A DNA stretch of 64,000 nucleotides, taken from the NCBI GenBank assembly GCA_033675265.1, contig JAUJYZ010001498.1:1-64000 (forward strand), in the 5' to 3' direction. The position numbers and the translations under genes were made by a program. The notes beneath the pieces are model-generated. The model ran no database searches. It saw nothing but the letters and a program-made list of their open reading frames with translations, and was not told the DNA's origin. Below are positions 15,001 to 25,961 of this stretch, piece by piece; position 1 is the stretch's first letter, and every line of letters begins with the position of its first letter. Origin of the DNA: Actinostola sp. cb2023. Taxonomy: Eukaryota > Cnidaria > Anthozoa > Actiniaria > Actinostolidae.

Positions 15001-16236
15001 GGAATAGGGCTTAGTGAGACCGGGATTTAGTGAGCTGTAATAATGTGCTGTCGATGTTCTATATAACGTTTTACTAGGGAATAGGGCTTAGTGAGACCGG
15101 GATTTAGTGAGCTGTAATAATGCGCTGTCGATGTTCTATATAACGTTTTACTAGGGAATAGGGCTTAGTGAGACCGGGATTTAGTGAGCTGCAATAATGC
15201 GCTGTCGATGTTCTATATAACGTTTTACTAGGGAATAGGGCTTAGTGAGACCGGGATTTAGTGAGCTGTAATAATGTGCTGTCCGATGTTCTATATAACG
15301 TTTTACTAGGGAATAGGGCTTAGTGAGACCGGGATTTAGTGAGCTGCAATAATGCGCTGTCGATGTTCTATATAACGTTTTACTAGGGAATAGGGCTTAG
15401 TGAGACCGGGATTTAGTGAGCTGCAATAATGCGCTGTCGATGTTCTATATAACGTTTTACTAGGGAATAGGGCTTAGTGAGACCGGGATTTAGTGAGCTG
15501 TAATAATGCGCTGTCGATGTTCTATATAACGTTTTACTAGGGAATAGGGCTTAGTGAGACCGGGATTTAGTGAGCTGTAATAATGCGCTGTCGATGTTCT
15601 ATATAACGTTTTACTAGGGAATAGGGCTTAGTGAGACCGGGATTTAGTGAGCTGTAATAATGCGCTGTCGATGTTCTATATAACGTTTTACTAGGGAATA
15701 GGGCTTAGTGAGACCGGGATTTAGTGAGCTGTAATAATGCGCTGTCGATGTTCTATATAACGTTTTACTAGGGAATAGGGCTTAGTGAGACCGGGATTTA
15801 GTGAGCTGTAATAATGCGCTGTCGATGTTCTATATAACGTTTTACTAGGGAATAGGGCTTAGTGAGACCGGGATTTAGTGAGCTGTAATAATGCGCTGTC
15901 GATGTTCTATATAACGTTTTACTAGGGAATAGGGCTTAGTGAGACCGGGATTTAGTGAGCTGCAATAATGCGCTGTCGATGTTCTATATAACGTTTTACT
16001 AGGGAATAGGGCTTAGTGAGACCGGGATTTAGTGAGCTGTAATAATGTGCTGTCGATGTTCTATATAACGTTTTACTAGGGAATAGGGCTTAGTGAGACC
16101 GGGATTTAGTGAGCTGCAATAATGCGCTGTCGATGTTCTATATAACGTTTTTACTAGGGAATAGGGCTTAGTGAGACCGGGATTTAGTGAGCTGTAATAA
16201 TGTGCTGTCGATGTTCTCTATGTTCCTATATAACGT
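1..16236. repeat. 77-bp satellite array, about 210 tandem copies
   Basis: A head-to-tail tandem array with a 77-bp period fills the first quarter of the window and runs off its left edge. Units begin AGCTGYAATAATG and contain TTCTATATAACG, ACTAGGGAATAGGG and GAGACCGGGATTTAG. Copies are nearly identical. Most variation is confined to three two-state sites: GCTGT/GCTGC, AATGT/AATGC and GTCGA/GTCTA. A T-run length change occurs in a few copies. Because 77 is not a multiple of three and stops occur throughout, there is no long reading frame. The array is broken at about 10788 (an 18-bp loss) and at 14054-14120 (a rearranged unit). The right edge decays around 16200-16300, where the partial motif TTTAGTGAGCTGTATAAT survives. 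It is probably a chromosomal satellite. A centromeric or heterochromatic role is possible but not shown. Confidence 0.97.
14054..14120. repeat. Rearranged unit inside the satellite
   Basis: The regular 77-bp phase is interrupted by scrambled satellite pieces (GGCGGGATTTTAGCTG, GTAGGGAGGGCTGTGATAA) before normal units resume. It is the only copy with several substitutions and indels, so it marks an old junction or a local repair event. Confidence 0.8.
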
Positions 16237-17254
16237 TTTTATTACGAATGACTGTCTTGGAAAACGTGACTTGACATATTTAGTGAGCTGTATAATACGT
16301 GATAAGGGCATTTGATACTCTGACACTGACGTGATCAGATTGTGAAACACGAATCGTATGGAGTGGAATTTAGTGATCATATACGTGGGCAAAAATGCGG
16401 TTAGACATTAAGGAAATACGTACCTCTTGTTATGTCCATTCCTGTATGATGAAACTATAAATTCAGTGTATGTTAAAACTAAGTTGCCGTTCATTGTGAA
16501 AGTGTTGAACCTTACAGCTAAATCTGCTTCTTATTCCGGAATACACATACAATACAATTACAATACAATACAAATACAATACAACAATAATAATAAAGAC
16601 CACACTAAAATAATAATAAATAGATAATAATAATAATAAATAATAAGTCTTTATTCGTATGATAGAAAAAAAAAACCATATCAATACGTTACAAAATTAA
16701 CAATCAATCAATCAATCCACAGTCAATCCTGCCAATCAGAAAACGAGTATTTTTGTAAGTGTACGACGGTATTTTTTGTAAACACCTTATTCAGTTTTGA
16801 TCTCTCACACTTCTTTGATAATTAGTCCAAAAGTATGAGGACTTTCGGTGATACATATTTCATGAAAGTGCTTTTTTGAAAATTGATAACAATAGCATGT
16901 CCACTGTGTGTGAATGGCACGGGGTTCTTTATTAACCTTGAAATAAAAAAGGAAGAGATAGTTTATTTACATTTTGAAACACATTCAAAAACCATAATCA
17001 TTTGCAATAATGTATTCATATTATAGCTAATGTAGGAGCACTGGTCCCGCAATTGACTCGAGAGCAGACAAGAGACGAGACGAGAAGCCTGTGCAAACAC
17101 GAAAACGTTTCTTATTTCTTAAATGCAACAACTCGGAGAGGTCTAAAATCGATACTCCGTATGCTTTCATTCAATTTTTTAATGTTTGAAAATCCTAACT
17201 TTTTTTTAATACTTTGCTATATACTAGAAACTATAGTGTGATGAAAGTTATTGA
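16237..17254. other. AT-rich non-coding stretch after the satellite
   Basis: I see no gene here. The stretch holds a decayed satellite remnant near 16270-16302, a short ATACA/AATAAT simple repeat at about 16545-16650, and otherwise unique AT-rich sequence with only short open frames. Confidence 0.6.
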
Positions 17255-18052
17255 ATAAAAAATGATGATTACATCAGTGGTAATGCTACTGATGATGGTG
17301 GTGGTGTGAGGTGATAGTAGTGGTGGTGGTGGTGGTGTGGGTGATAGTAGTGGTGGTGGTGGTGTGGGTGATAGTAGTGGTGGTTGTGGTGGTGGTAATA
17401 TTGTTAGTGGTAGTTGTGTGATGTGATGGTGGTGCGGGTAATTAGTAGTGGTGGTTGTGGTGGTGGTTATGTGGTGGTGGTAATAGTGTTAGTGGTAGTT
17501 GTGATGGTGGTGGTGGTGGTGCGGGTGATAGTAGTGGTATTGTGATGGTGGGTGGTTGAGGCAGGCAGTGGTGCTGACCACCACTGATTATGATGTTGAT
17601 GATGGTAATATGATGATTACATCAGTGGTAATGCTACTGATGATGACGATGATGGTGGTGGTGGTGCGGTGATAGTAGTGGTGGTTGTGGGGGGTGGTAA
17701 TAGTGGTAGTGGTAGTTGTGATGGTGGTGGTTGAGGCAGGCAGTGGTGCTGACCATCACTGATTATGATGTGATGATGGTAATGATGATGATTACATCAG
17801 TTGTATATGCTACTGATGATGAATGGTGGTGGTGTGGGGTAATAGTAGTGGTGGTTGTGGTGGTGGTAATAGTGGGTTAGTGGTAGTTGTGATGGTGGTG
17901 GTGGTGGTGTGGTGATAGTAGTGGTGATTGTGTGGTGGTGGTTATGTGGTGGTGGTAATAGTGGTAGTTGTGATGGTGGTGGTTGAGGCAGGCAGTGGTG
18001 CTGGACTAACACTGATTATGATGTTGATGATGGTAATGATGATGATGATGAT
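17255..18052. repeat. GGT/GAT-rich low-complexity block with higher-order repeats
   Basis: Runs of GGT, GTGGTGATAGTAG and GAT are organised in larger units. The segment GAGGCAGGCAGTGGTGCTG followed by GATTATGATG and GATTACATCAG recurs near 17558, 17730 and 17984. Purine skew is strong. Open frames on the minus strand (His/Pro/Thr-rich) are artefacts of the repeat. Confidence 0.85.
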
Positions 18053-18250
18053 TTTTCCTAGTCTGAAGCTCAAGAACTCGAGACAATCAAGATGTCTCGA
18101 CTAAGCACAGGGTCGCTAAGCAAAACAGTCAAGATGAGATAACTACGCAATGCAGCCAGCATTCACATTAGAATTGGTCAACTACAAAGATACTGTGAAC
18201 TGATGGTGGAACTAGGACAGGTACAAACATCACGCAAAATAGTCCTTCCT

Positions 18251-18640
18251 TTAAGCCGCGGCTACACGAGCGATTTTTTGCTTGCACAGGCGAACGCGAT
18301 TTTTGGAAATCGCCACGCGCGGTGAAAATCGCCCGTGTAGCCACCCTTGCACAGGCGACGCGACAGCTGAAAAAATAGCACAAAAAAAAAATCACGAGAA
18401 ATTAAATGAGTTGAACTTTTCGTGGACAGTCGCTCGTGTAGCTACTCTGCAACTTTTTCCTTGCACTCGCGACGCAACTAAAGCTTATCTAGCCAATAAG
18501 GTGCAAGAACGAAATCGAGGCATTGTTTTTTCAAAATGAGTATTTATCGCTCGTGTAGCCACCACCGAGCGTTGGTGGATTCAAAAAATCGCGTCGCCTG
18601 TGCAAGCAAAAAACATCGCTCGTGTAGCCATGCTTTAAAA
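18251..18640. mobile_element. TIR element (MITE-like), GGCTACACGAGCGAT ends
   Basis: The left end GGCTACACGAGCGATTTTTT is followed by GCTTGCACAGGCGA. It is matched in inverse by the right end, CGTCGCCTGTGCAAGC followed by ATCGCTCGTGTAGCC. The same CGTGTAGCCAC motif recurs internally (about 18330, 18435, 18551), so the element carries subterminal repeats. TTTAA is found at both outer edges and may be the target duplication. No transposase frame is present, so it is non-autonomous. Confidence 0.8.
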
Positions 18641-18888
18641 AAGGAAGTCACTTCTTCTTTGCAAATGGTTGCGGCAACGTTGCTACAAATTCTTTACAGC
18701 GTTGTCTAGTGTAGCTCCCCTCGTACAACTTGTGTTGCAGCGAGTAGGCGACTTCCCTCGCGACTGTGCAACTCGCGCTTTCAGTTGTTGCAAGACAACA
18801 ATTCCATGAAATATTTCCTGGTGTAACAGCCCTTAAAATATTTATATATTCAAATGTTCTTAAACTGAATGAATGTTGTTTTTTCCAG

Positions 18889-19676
18889 TGGGACAAAGCT
18901 CTGGCTGTAGCTCCCGTGGTCCCTCTATGGAATACTGGAAATTGTTGATTGAAAGGTAGAACTATTGACTGTTAAGTTATCATTGTAATATCGTTGTCTA
19001 ACACAATTATTCTTTCTCTCACCAGACGAGCTGGTCAGTTTGGTTCAAGAGGATGATGATAATGCTGTACCTTACTGTGTTGCAACAGGAAATACTAAAC
19101 AGGTTGGCGAGAACAACGAATTGTTTTTAAATTTGCCGTCTTGACAGGAACTCATCCAGGATTGACGGTTATGTGATCACCTCTACTTTACTGCAGGAAG
19201 TTCTCTTTTTTCCTTCATACTGTTTTCACATGTCAATGGTTCCTGAGATCCACTTGGAAGTGTCTGGAAGGGTGTGGGACGACTACTCACCTACCCCTCC
19301 CTTCAACCTGTTAGCAGGTTCTAGAATGTTTAATCATGTCACCAGGAGACATCGATCGATTGTTGACAATCACGTGTCAGACATTCTAAGAAAGAAGCGA
19401 TTTTCAACATACACGTAGCGATTGTCTTATAACTATTACAAGACAGCTATTGTTTGGGTGTTTCCACTGACCACAAAGTATGCTTTTCAGCTTGTTTCAT
19501 TCTTTACATCACGGGTGGGGGGGTCAGCATCCATGATGCATTCCTTGTGGCCACAAGTTGCATGCGAAGCTGGTTTTCCTATTCTACAGACAATAATGCA
19601 AACTAGTATTCCTGACTTGAGAAAGAATGATATTCCTCCCGAAACTACAGCATGAAGTGAACCAGCAGTCAAAAGC
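18889..19676 (+). pseudogene. Frameshifted gene fragment, possibly WDR17-like
   Basis: Three exon-like blocks have good splice signals: 18889-18955 (TTTTCCAG before, GTAGA after), 19026-19102 (CTCACCAG before, GTTGGC after) and 19491-about 19675 (TTTTCAG before, GTAAGT after). They encode WDKALAVAPVV then MEYWKLLIE, DELVSLVQEDDDNAVPYC with VATGNTKQ, and LVSFFTSR with DAFLVA and ACEAGFPILQ. The order resembles, from memory, the helical region after the beta-propellers of WDR17. The reading frame must change inside block 1, at the block 1/2 junction and at least twice in block 3. No flanking exons are seen on either side. It is therefore a truncated decayed copy, unless the sequence carries clustered indel errors. 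The intact exons of neighbouring genes argue against errors. The family assignment is tentative. Confidence 0.45.
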
Positions 19677-19683
19677 GTAAGTC

Positions 19684-20356
19684 TGACTTCCTTTTCCCCC
19701 ACTCCCTTCTCCCTGGGTCTTTTTTCACATCCCCACTCCCTCTCCCTGAGTCGTTTTTCACATCTCCACTCCCTCTCCCTGAGTCTTTTCACAATCCCCA
19801 CTACCCCTCTCCCTGAGTCTTTTTTCACATCCCCACTCCCTCTCCCCTGAGTCTTTATTCACATTCCCACCCCCTCTCCCTGAGTCTTTTTTTTTACATC
19901 CCCACTCCCTCCCCCTGAGTGTCTTTTTTTACATCCCACTCCCTCCCCCTGAGTCTTTTTTTATACATCCCCACTCCCTCCCCTGAGTCTTTTTTTCACA
20001 TCCCCACTCCCCTCTCCCTGATCTTTTTTCACATCTCCACTCCCTGAGTCTTTTTTCACATCCCCACTCCCTCTCCCTGAATCTTTTTTTCACATTCACA
20101 TTCCCACTCCCTCTCCCTGAGTCTTTTTTTACATCCCCACTCCCTCCCTGAGTCTTTTTTTTCACATCCCCACTCCCTCTCCCTGAGTCTTTTTTCACAT
20201 CTCCACTCCCCTCTCCCTGAGTCTTTTTTTCACAATCCCCACTCCCTCTCCCCTGAGTCTTTTTTTTCACATTCACATTCCCACTTCCCTCTCCCTGAGT
20301 CTTTTTTTTTCCACATCCCCCACTTCCTCCCCATGAGTCTTTTTTCACATCCCCAC
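19684..20356. repeat. Minisatellite, unit about 32 bp, pyrimidine-rich
   Basis: About 20 copies of a unit of the form CACTCCCTCTCCCTGAGTC followed by a T-run and CACATCC. Length varies in the T-run and in CTCTCCC. One strand is almost entirely C/T. The minus-strand Lys/Gly/Glu-rich open frames are repeat artefacts. Confidence 0.9.
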
Positions 20357-20673
20357 CGAGTGGTATCTAATGATATATGATTGTGTTATCAGTCTGTTAC
20401 AGTTACCAGTAGCACTCTAGCTGACTGGTATTATTACAAGGTCACAGGCAGCCCCACCATTCCTTTTTGAGGCTACTAAATAATTCAATAAAAATGATAT
20501 TTGCGTCTTTTTTTGATGGTTTTCCTGTGGTAGAGTGCACGCGCGGCGCAATACGTAAGGTTGGGTTCCCTGTGCATAAACATGTATTATGTTGGGGCTT
20601 CCTGTGTGCGTCCTGCGGGACGCGCCCGCCAGCAATGTGTAAATATACACATGTAGTGAGTTGGCTTTTAGGC

Positions 20674-20710
<37 letters not shown>

Positions 20711-21860
20711 TTTATTTTCACGAGGGTACATTTTAACAGTTTTCACTGATGAAACTCATGGCCCTCAAATAAGTGGACCCATGGCCCATTGAAATCTGGC
20801 TGGCATCTCAGGTACATTACAACCATAGTGTTTCAATTACAGGAGAAGTGCCATCTTGTCACGTGAACAATATTTTTTAAGTTAATTCTTACTTCAAAAC
20901 CTAAACACAAAGTTGTTGTGTAAATACAAATATTTTCCAGGATTGCAAACTGAACGCCTAACCCTTGACGTCATCTACTTTAGTACTGTATTGTTAAAAA
21001 TCCTATCAACTCAGGATACTTAGACCCTGCACTCCCAATCTATATTTAGGGTAACGTATTCTGACGGACCATATACCTTCGTCGTGTGTCATTCACGGGA
21101 AAAATCATAATTGTTCAACCTTGACAAATCATACATCATTTTTTTTAAAGCATCAAAAAACATTATCAAGGTAGTTTATGCTGGAACGTCTTTTTTCCGC
21201 AATCGTTTCTCTCGATCTCGCAATTTTGTGATTAGCAAAAAGAAAATCCAAAACAAGGCAAGGTATATATCAGTGAATATTGAATTTGACAGCTGTTTTT
21301 CTGTTTTTAAGTTGTTTAGTTTTCAATCAGCACATGTAAACTATCAAAGTGTGTGAAGAGATGTTTATATATAATTCACCGGCCCAAACAACAATCACTT
21401 TCCAAAAGATCACCAACAGGGGAAATACTTAATGCGCCATTGTTGGTAGTATTTGAAGAGGTAGATGAGAAAGTGCAAGAATACATTCTAGAGTACATAT
21501 AGATAAAGAGGGTAAGAACATTCAGGTGCAGTTTTATATAATATTTGTTTTTGTGTGTTTTGGCTCCAGCCAAAAAAAAATATTAAAAAATGGCCCATTG
21601 TAATATTGAAGACTGATGAGTTTTCGGATTGTAACTGCAACCTTCCTCGGCGAGGGAAAAATGGCTAATGTAAATTTAACAAGGTTTTTTATACATGAGA
21701 GCATGGCATTCCATGAGTAAACAATACATCAATTAACGAACAATGTACAATTCCCAATGACAATACAACTTGCTTTCTCTGACTCTCGTCTGCTGGATGA
21801 ATAACCCCCTTGCTCTTAGATGGCCCAAGACCTTACGGTAACCAGAACTTGGATGGATAA
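20357..21860. other. Non-coding stretch with dispersed repeat fragments
   Basis: No gene is recognised. It contains an AAT microsatellite (about 20680-20710) and a TTCCTGTGGTA / GGGGCTTCCTGTGTG motif pair (about 20520-20610). That motif pair recurs at 28008, 33950, 34068, 46534, 47397 and 57200, so it belongs to a dispersed family. The rest is AT-rich unique sequence. Confidence 0.55.
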
Positions 21861-22866
21861 CGGATCGCCGCATAGAGACAGAAATGTTCTGCTGTAACGA
21901 TCGCCGCTAGAGACAGAAATGTCTGCTGTAACGATCGCCGCATATAGAGACAGAAATGTCTGCTGTAACGATCGCCGCATAGGAGACAGAAAATGTCTGC
22001 TGTAACGATCGCCCGCATAGAGACAGAAATGTCTGCTGTAACGATCGCCGCATAGAGACAGAAATGTCTGCTGTAACGATTGCGCATAGAGGACAGAAAT
22101 GTCTGCTGTAACGATCGCCGCATAGAGACAGAAAATGTCTGCTGTAACGATCGCCGCATAGAGACAGAAATGTCTGCTACAACGATCGCCGCATATGACA
22201 GAAATGGCTGCTGTAACGATCGCCGCATAGAGATGGAATTGTCTGTTAACGATCGCCGCATAGAGACAGAAATGTCTGCTATGACGATCACTGCATAGAG
22301 ACATAAATGTCTGCTTATAACGATCTGATGCCGCATAGAGACAGAATGTCTGCTGTAACGATCGCCGCATAGAGACAGAAATGTTCTGCTTGCGTAACGA
22401 TCGCCGCATAGAGACAAAATGTCTGCTGGTAACGATCGCCGCATAGAGACAGAAATGTCTGCTGTAACGATCGCCGCATAGAGACAGAAATGTCTGCTGT
22501 AACGATCGCCGCATAGAGACAGAAATGTCTGCTGTAGCGATCGCCGCATAGAGACAGCAATGTCTGCTATAACGATCACTGCATAGAGACAGAAATGTCT
22601 GCTGTAACGATCACTGCATAGAGACAGAAATGTCTGCTATAACGGATCACTAAATAGAGACATAAATGTCTGCTATAACGATCACTGCATAGAGAGAGAG
22701 AAATGTCTGCTCTATAACGATCACTGCATAGAGACAAATGTCTGCTATAACGATTACTGCATAGAGACAGAAATATCTGCTGCATGTAACGATCACTGCA
22801 TAGAGACAGAAATGTCTGCTGCATGTAACGAATCACTGCATTAGAGACAGAAATGTCCTGCTGTAA
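21861..22866. repeat. 35-bp minisatellite, about 29 copies
   Basis: The unit is CGATCGCCGCATAGAGACAG followed by AAATGTCTGCTGTAA. Towards the right end (after about 22570) a variant with CGATCACTGCATAGAGA dominates, and there are several indels of a few bases. The array thus shows a spatial gradient from a CGCCG form to a CACTG form. Long open frames with Leu/Ser/Tyr repeats on the minus strand come from the repeat. Confidence 0.93.
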
Positions 22867-23383
22867 GAGCTTCTGCGGATATGAAAGTTGGTGTTGACAT
22901 GATATTAATGCTGAACAAAATCGGTAGGTATCAAAACATAATAAACATGGGTCATCAAAGGTTAAATTACCACATCAGAATGATAAACCAGATATTTCAA
23001 ATAAATCAATAAACCAAATGTAAAACCTTCACCAACATCAAAAAAAACATGATACTAATCTTGCTGTTATAACAGTTGGAGCTGCTGGTCTTGCTTGGTA
23101 TATGTTTCGATAAATGCCTCAAACCTGGTGTGCTATGACGTCATGGTACAGCTGTGCGGTCTTGTGACCTTTTAAGTTCCTCAAATTACATAATTGATTG
23201 ATAAAACCAATGATGTAAAAAATACTGTAGGGTGGAGCGATCTTTTTCCAAACTTCACATTTTCACTAATTTCAACGATCTCTTTCCAGCTATGAGAATA
23301 ATCATTTTTTTTGTCCTATGAGTTTTTGAAATTATGTGATAAACCCTCATTAGATATTCATTATTGGTGTCATCATTATATGT
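22867..23383. other. AT-rich non-coding stretch
   Basis: No gene or repeat structure is recognised in this stretch between the 35-bp minisatellite and the next TIR element. Confidence 0.5.
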
Positions 23384-23533
23384 ACAGACCAAACCTCTAT
23401 TAAGCCGTCACCCTCGGGAAATAGCCATAATAGAGGTAACCGCGTTTACAGTAAATATGGGGCCAATTTCTGGGAATTTTGAGTGAAAGTGACGCACTTA
23501 AATAGAGGGCCGCTTAATAGAGGTTTGACTGTA
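23384..23533. mobile_element. Short TIR element, CCTCTATTAAG ends
   Basis: The left end TACAGACCAAACCTCTATTA is inverted at the right as CTTAATAGAGGTTTGACTGTA. Internal copies of TAATAGAGG are present (about 23428 and 23502). At about 150 bp with no coding capacity it is a MITE. A related end, ACAGTGGAACCTCTCC, lies near 23864. Confidence 0.75.
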
Positions 23534-24015
23534 TATTTAGCGTGGCGCGAAAAAACTGTGTAGTTCTGTCTAGCCTGTGTTACATCCGAACTAACCTTTG
23601 GATGTGATACATGCTAAGTTCTGTCTTGGCCTAAAACAACAATACTGGAATATTGTTTCTTGTGTCCTCTTTTATTGCTCTTGTGGTGAAATTAGTTTCT
23701 ATGTAGTTGATAGTTTTGGTGGTATTGTTTCACAAACTATGAATGCACTCGTAGTCAGCAATTTATTTTATTTTAATTAATTTTTATTTTCTTTGTTTAC
23801 TATTTCCCCCTTTCTCTGTTGAATAAGAGATACATGTAATTAATCTTCAGTTTTACTATAATACAGTGGAACCTCTCCTTTGGGACGGTGTATAATGTAT
23901 GTGCACGCTACACATAGGTAGCCATTCTTATTTATTTAATCTTTACTGATACTGACGGATTGTACAGACAACATTCAGACCCTCTCCTGTGAGTGATCAG
24001 TGTTGCTCGTAATTC

Positions 24016-25480
24016 TTGATGGAGAAATCCCAGGCTGAATTTCCCTTTTGCTACTGCAATGTGGCAGACCATTATTGTGTGCGTAAATGGGTGGTGGTTC
24101 TAGCCGGCTCTATGTATTTGAAGCAATATCTAGAAGGATCAAAAAAATTCTGCCTAAATATCTATAATATAAATGGCAAGTGCAGTAGTTATGATGGTTT
24201 GCTGGGGCTGTTCTGAATGCTACAGCCTTCACAGGCTCGATGTATTTAGCGAAAGCCTTAAGTTCTAAGAAACATATTGATGAAGAGAAATTCGACATGA
24301 TAGGCACTTGAAAAAATACACAACAAGATATGGGTGAATTTGAAAAGAAGCGTCAGCAGTATCAAGATTGGTTAACAACACGTTATATGAACAAAAAATT
24401 AGCGGATGGTAACTTACATGATACTATTACGCTTTCGCATTATATACTCAAGGCTCATCCTGATGCTCTAGAAGAACCTCAATTTTCTGATTATTATAAA
24501 CCTGGCAACAAAACATAAGCAATATCAAATGATGTATGTTGGTGGCGGGATGCTGACAGCTGGTTATCTAGCATCAAAAATTATATAGTTTATATAATGG
24601 AAGGAGAGGGATGTTGATTTTTGACCCATTTACACCGGAAGGTAGGACTGATATTAATGATGATGAGAGGCAGCCCGCTGCTTGAGAGTGATAGGGGGTA
24701 ATAGAATAGTCAAGTGCTCTACGTAATATTAGAAACCCACGGGCAAGACGACGAATTATGAATTGAGGCCCGAGGGAGCAGTTTGAGTATTACAAGATCT
24801 TTCTAGACCTGCTGAAGATCGTATTACAGAATCTCATAACTGTTGTGTGCATAATATTCACGACCCACGGACAAGAGAAATTCTAGGTTTAGCCCGTCCT
24901 CAATCCGCAGATAATGGATTACAGAATCTCATAACTGCTGTGCATAATATTAATGATCCGCGGACAAGAGAAATTCTGGGTTTAGATCGTCCTCAATCCA
25001 ACAGAAAATCTTGATAGTTGATTACAGAATTTCTTAAGCTGCTGTGCATAATATTAATGATCCACGGCAAAGAGAAATTCTGGGTTTAGATGAGCCCTAG
25101 AATCTGTATATGATGATATATTAACAGAATCTCAAAAACTGTTGAAGAAAGAATCAAAGAATATATATCCAGAATGGGATCCATCAAAAGCTAACTTTAC
25201 TTATGATGTTGATGATTCTGGCAATACTACTGTTAGGACTAAAAAATCGTGGGGCGAAAACCACATTTATTAACATCACCAGAGCTGCCTACAACCACAA
25301 TATTTAAACAATTTTAGGCCGATCGGCTGAAAATATTGAAATGTATAATAGAGCTAAAAAAGATCTTGATATTTTTACACGGATAATACGATTAGTAGGG
25401 AAAGCGGGTTTGATGTCAGAATCAATGAAAGAGATGTTAACTGAGGTCTATGACAGTGACAAGGAACAAGTGTAGTGAAA
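24016..25480 (+). pseudogene. Decayed coding region with a repeated peptide module, origin unknown
   Basis: Short plus-strand reading frames broken by stops and frameshifts look protein-like. 24330-24518 encodes an intact 62-residue hydrophilic peptide starting MGEFEKKRQQYQDW. Upstream, GSMYLKQYLEGSKK and TGSMYLAKALSSKK are two diverged versions of one motif. Between about 24790 and 25100 a module encoding LITAVHNINDPRTREILGL occurs three to four times in different frames. A later stretch reads YPEWDPSKANFTYDVDD. I do not recognise the family. The arrangement of small frames suggests the remains of a multi-gene mobile element or an integrated viral element, but no hallmark enzyme or capsid gene is visible. 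AT content matches the surroundings. Confidence 0.45.
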
Positions 25481-25640
25481 TAGCGTCTCCTTGTGCTTGC
25501 GTTTATGCTTGCGTCAGGCCCGGTTTCACAGTGAAATAGCGTCCTCTTGTGCTTGCGTTTATGCTTGTGTCAGGCCCGTTTTCACAGTGAAAATAGCGCC
25601 CTCTTGTGCTTGCGCTTATGTTTGCGTCGCTAGTGAGTTG
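25474..25640. repeat. Three tandem copies of a 55-bp unit
   Basis: The segment GTGAAATAGCG followed by CTTGTGCTTGCG, TTATGCTTG and CAGGCCCG is repeated three times with few differences. It is followed by a poly-T/C tract at 25663-25690. Confidence 0.8.
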
Positions 25641-25961
25641 TCGTGTTTGTTGTGTTCTTCATCTTCGTTCTTTTTTTTCTTCTTTTTTTGTACAAAAACG
25701 CAAATTGTACCAGAATCCATATTGAACAACCAGCCAAGTAAACTGACTTACAGGTCTGATATCCGGGCATACTTTAGTTCAATTTTTTTTAATAGAAATA
25801 AAAAACATGCACATTTTTGACGTCATTTCACAACCTCGAAAATTAGCGAATTTTTTTTCTCGCGAGCAATGAAGTAGTCAAAGGGGTCTTATACATGTTT
25901 TTCCAAAATTGCATGATTTCAATGTATAAATATGTTGAACTTTTACAATATATATGATACG
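25641..25961. other. 3' flank of EXOSC6
   Basis: This contains a T-rich tract and AT-rich sequence, and presumably the EXOSC6 3' UTR on the minus strand. On that strand AT-rich sequence follows the TGA, but I could not fix a poly(A) signal with confidence. Confidence 0.4.

Noticed and set aside
1..16236. CRISPR-like direct repeat array
   Set aside because: There are no unique spacers; every base of the 77-bp unit is repeated, and the context is an intron-bearing animal genome.
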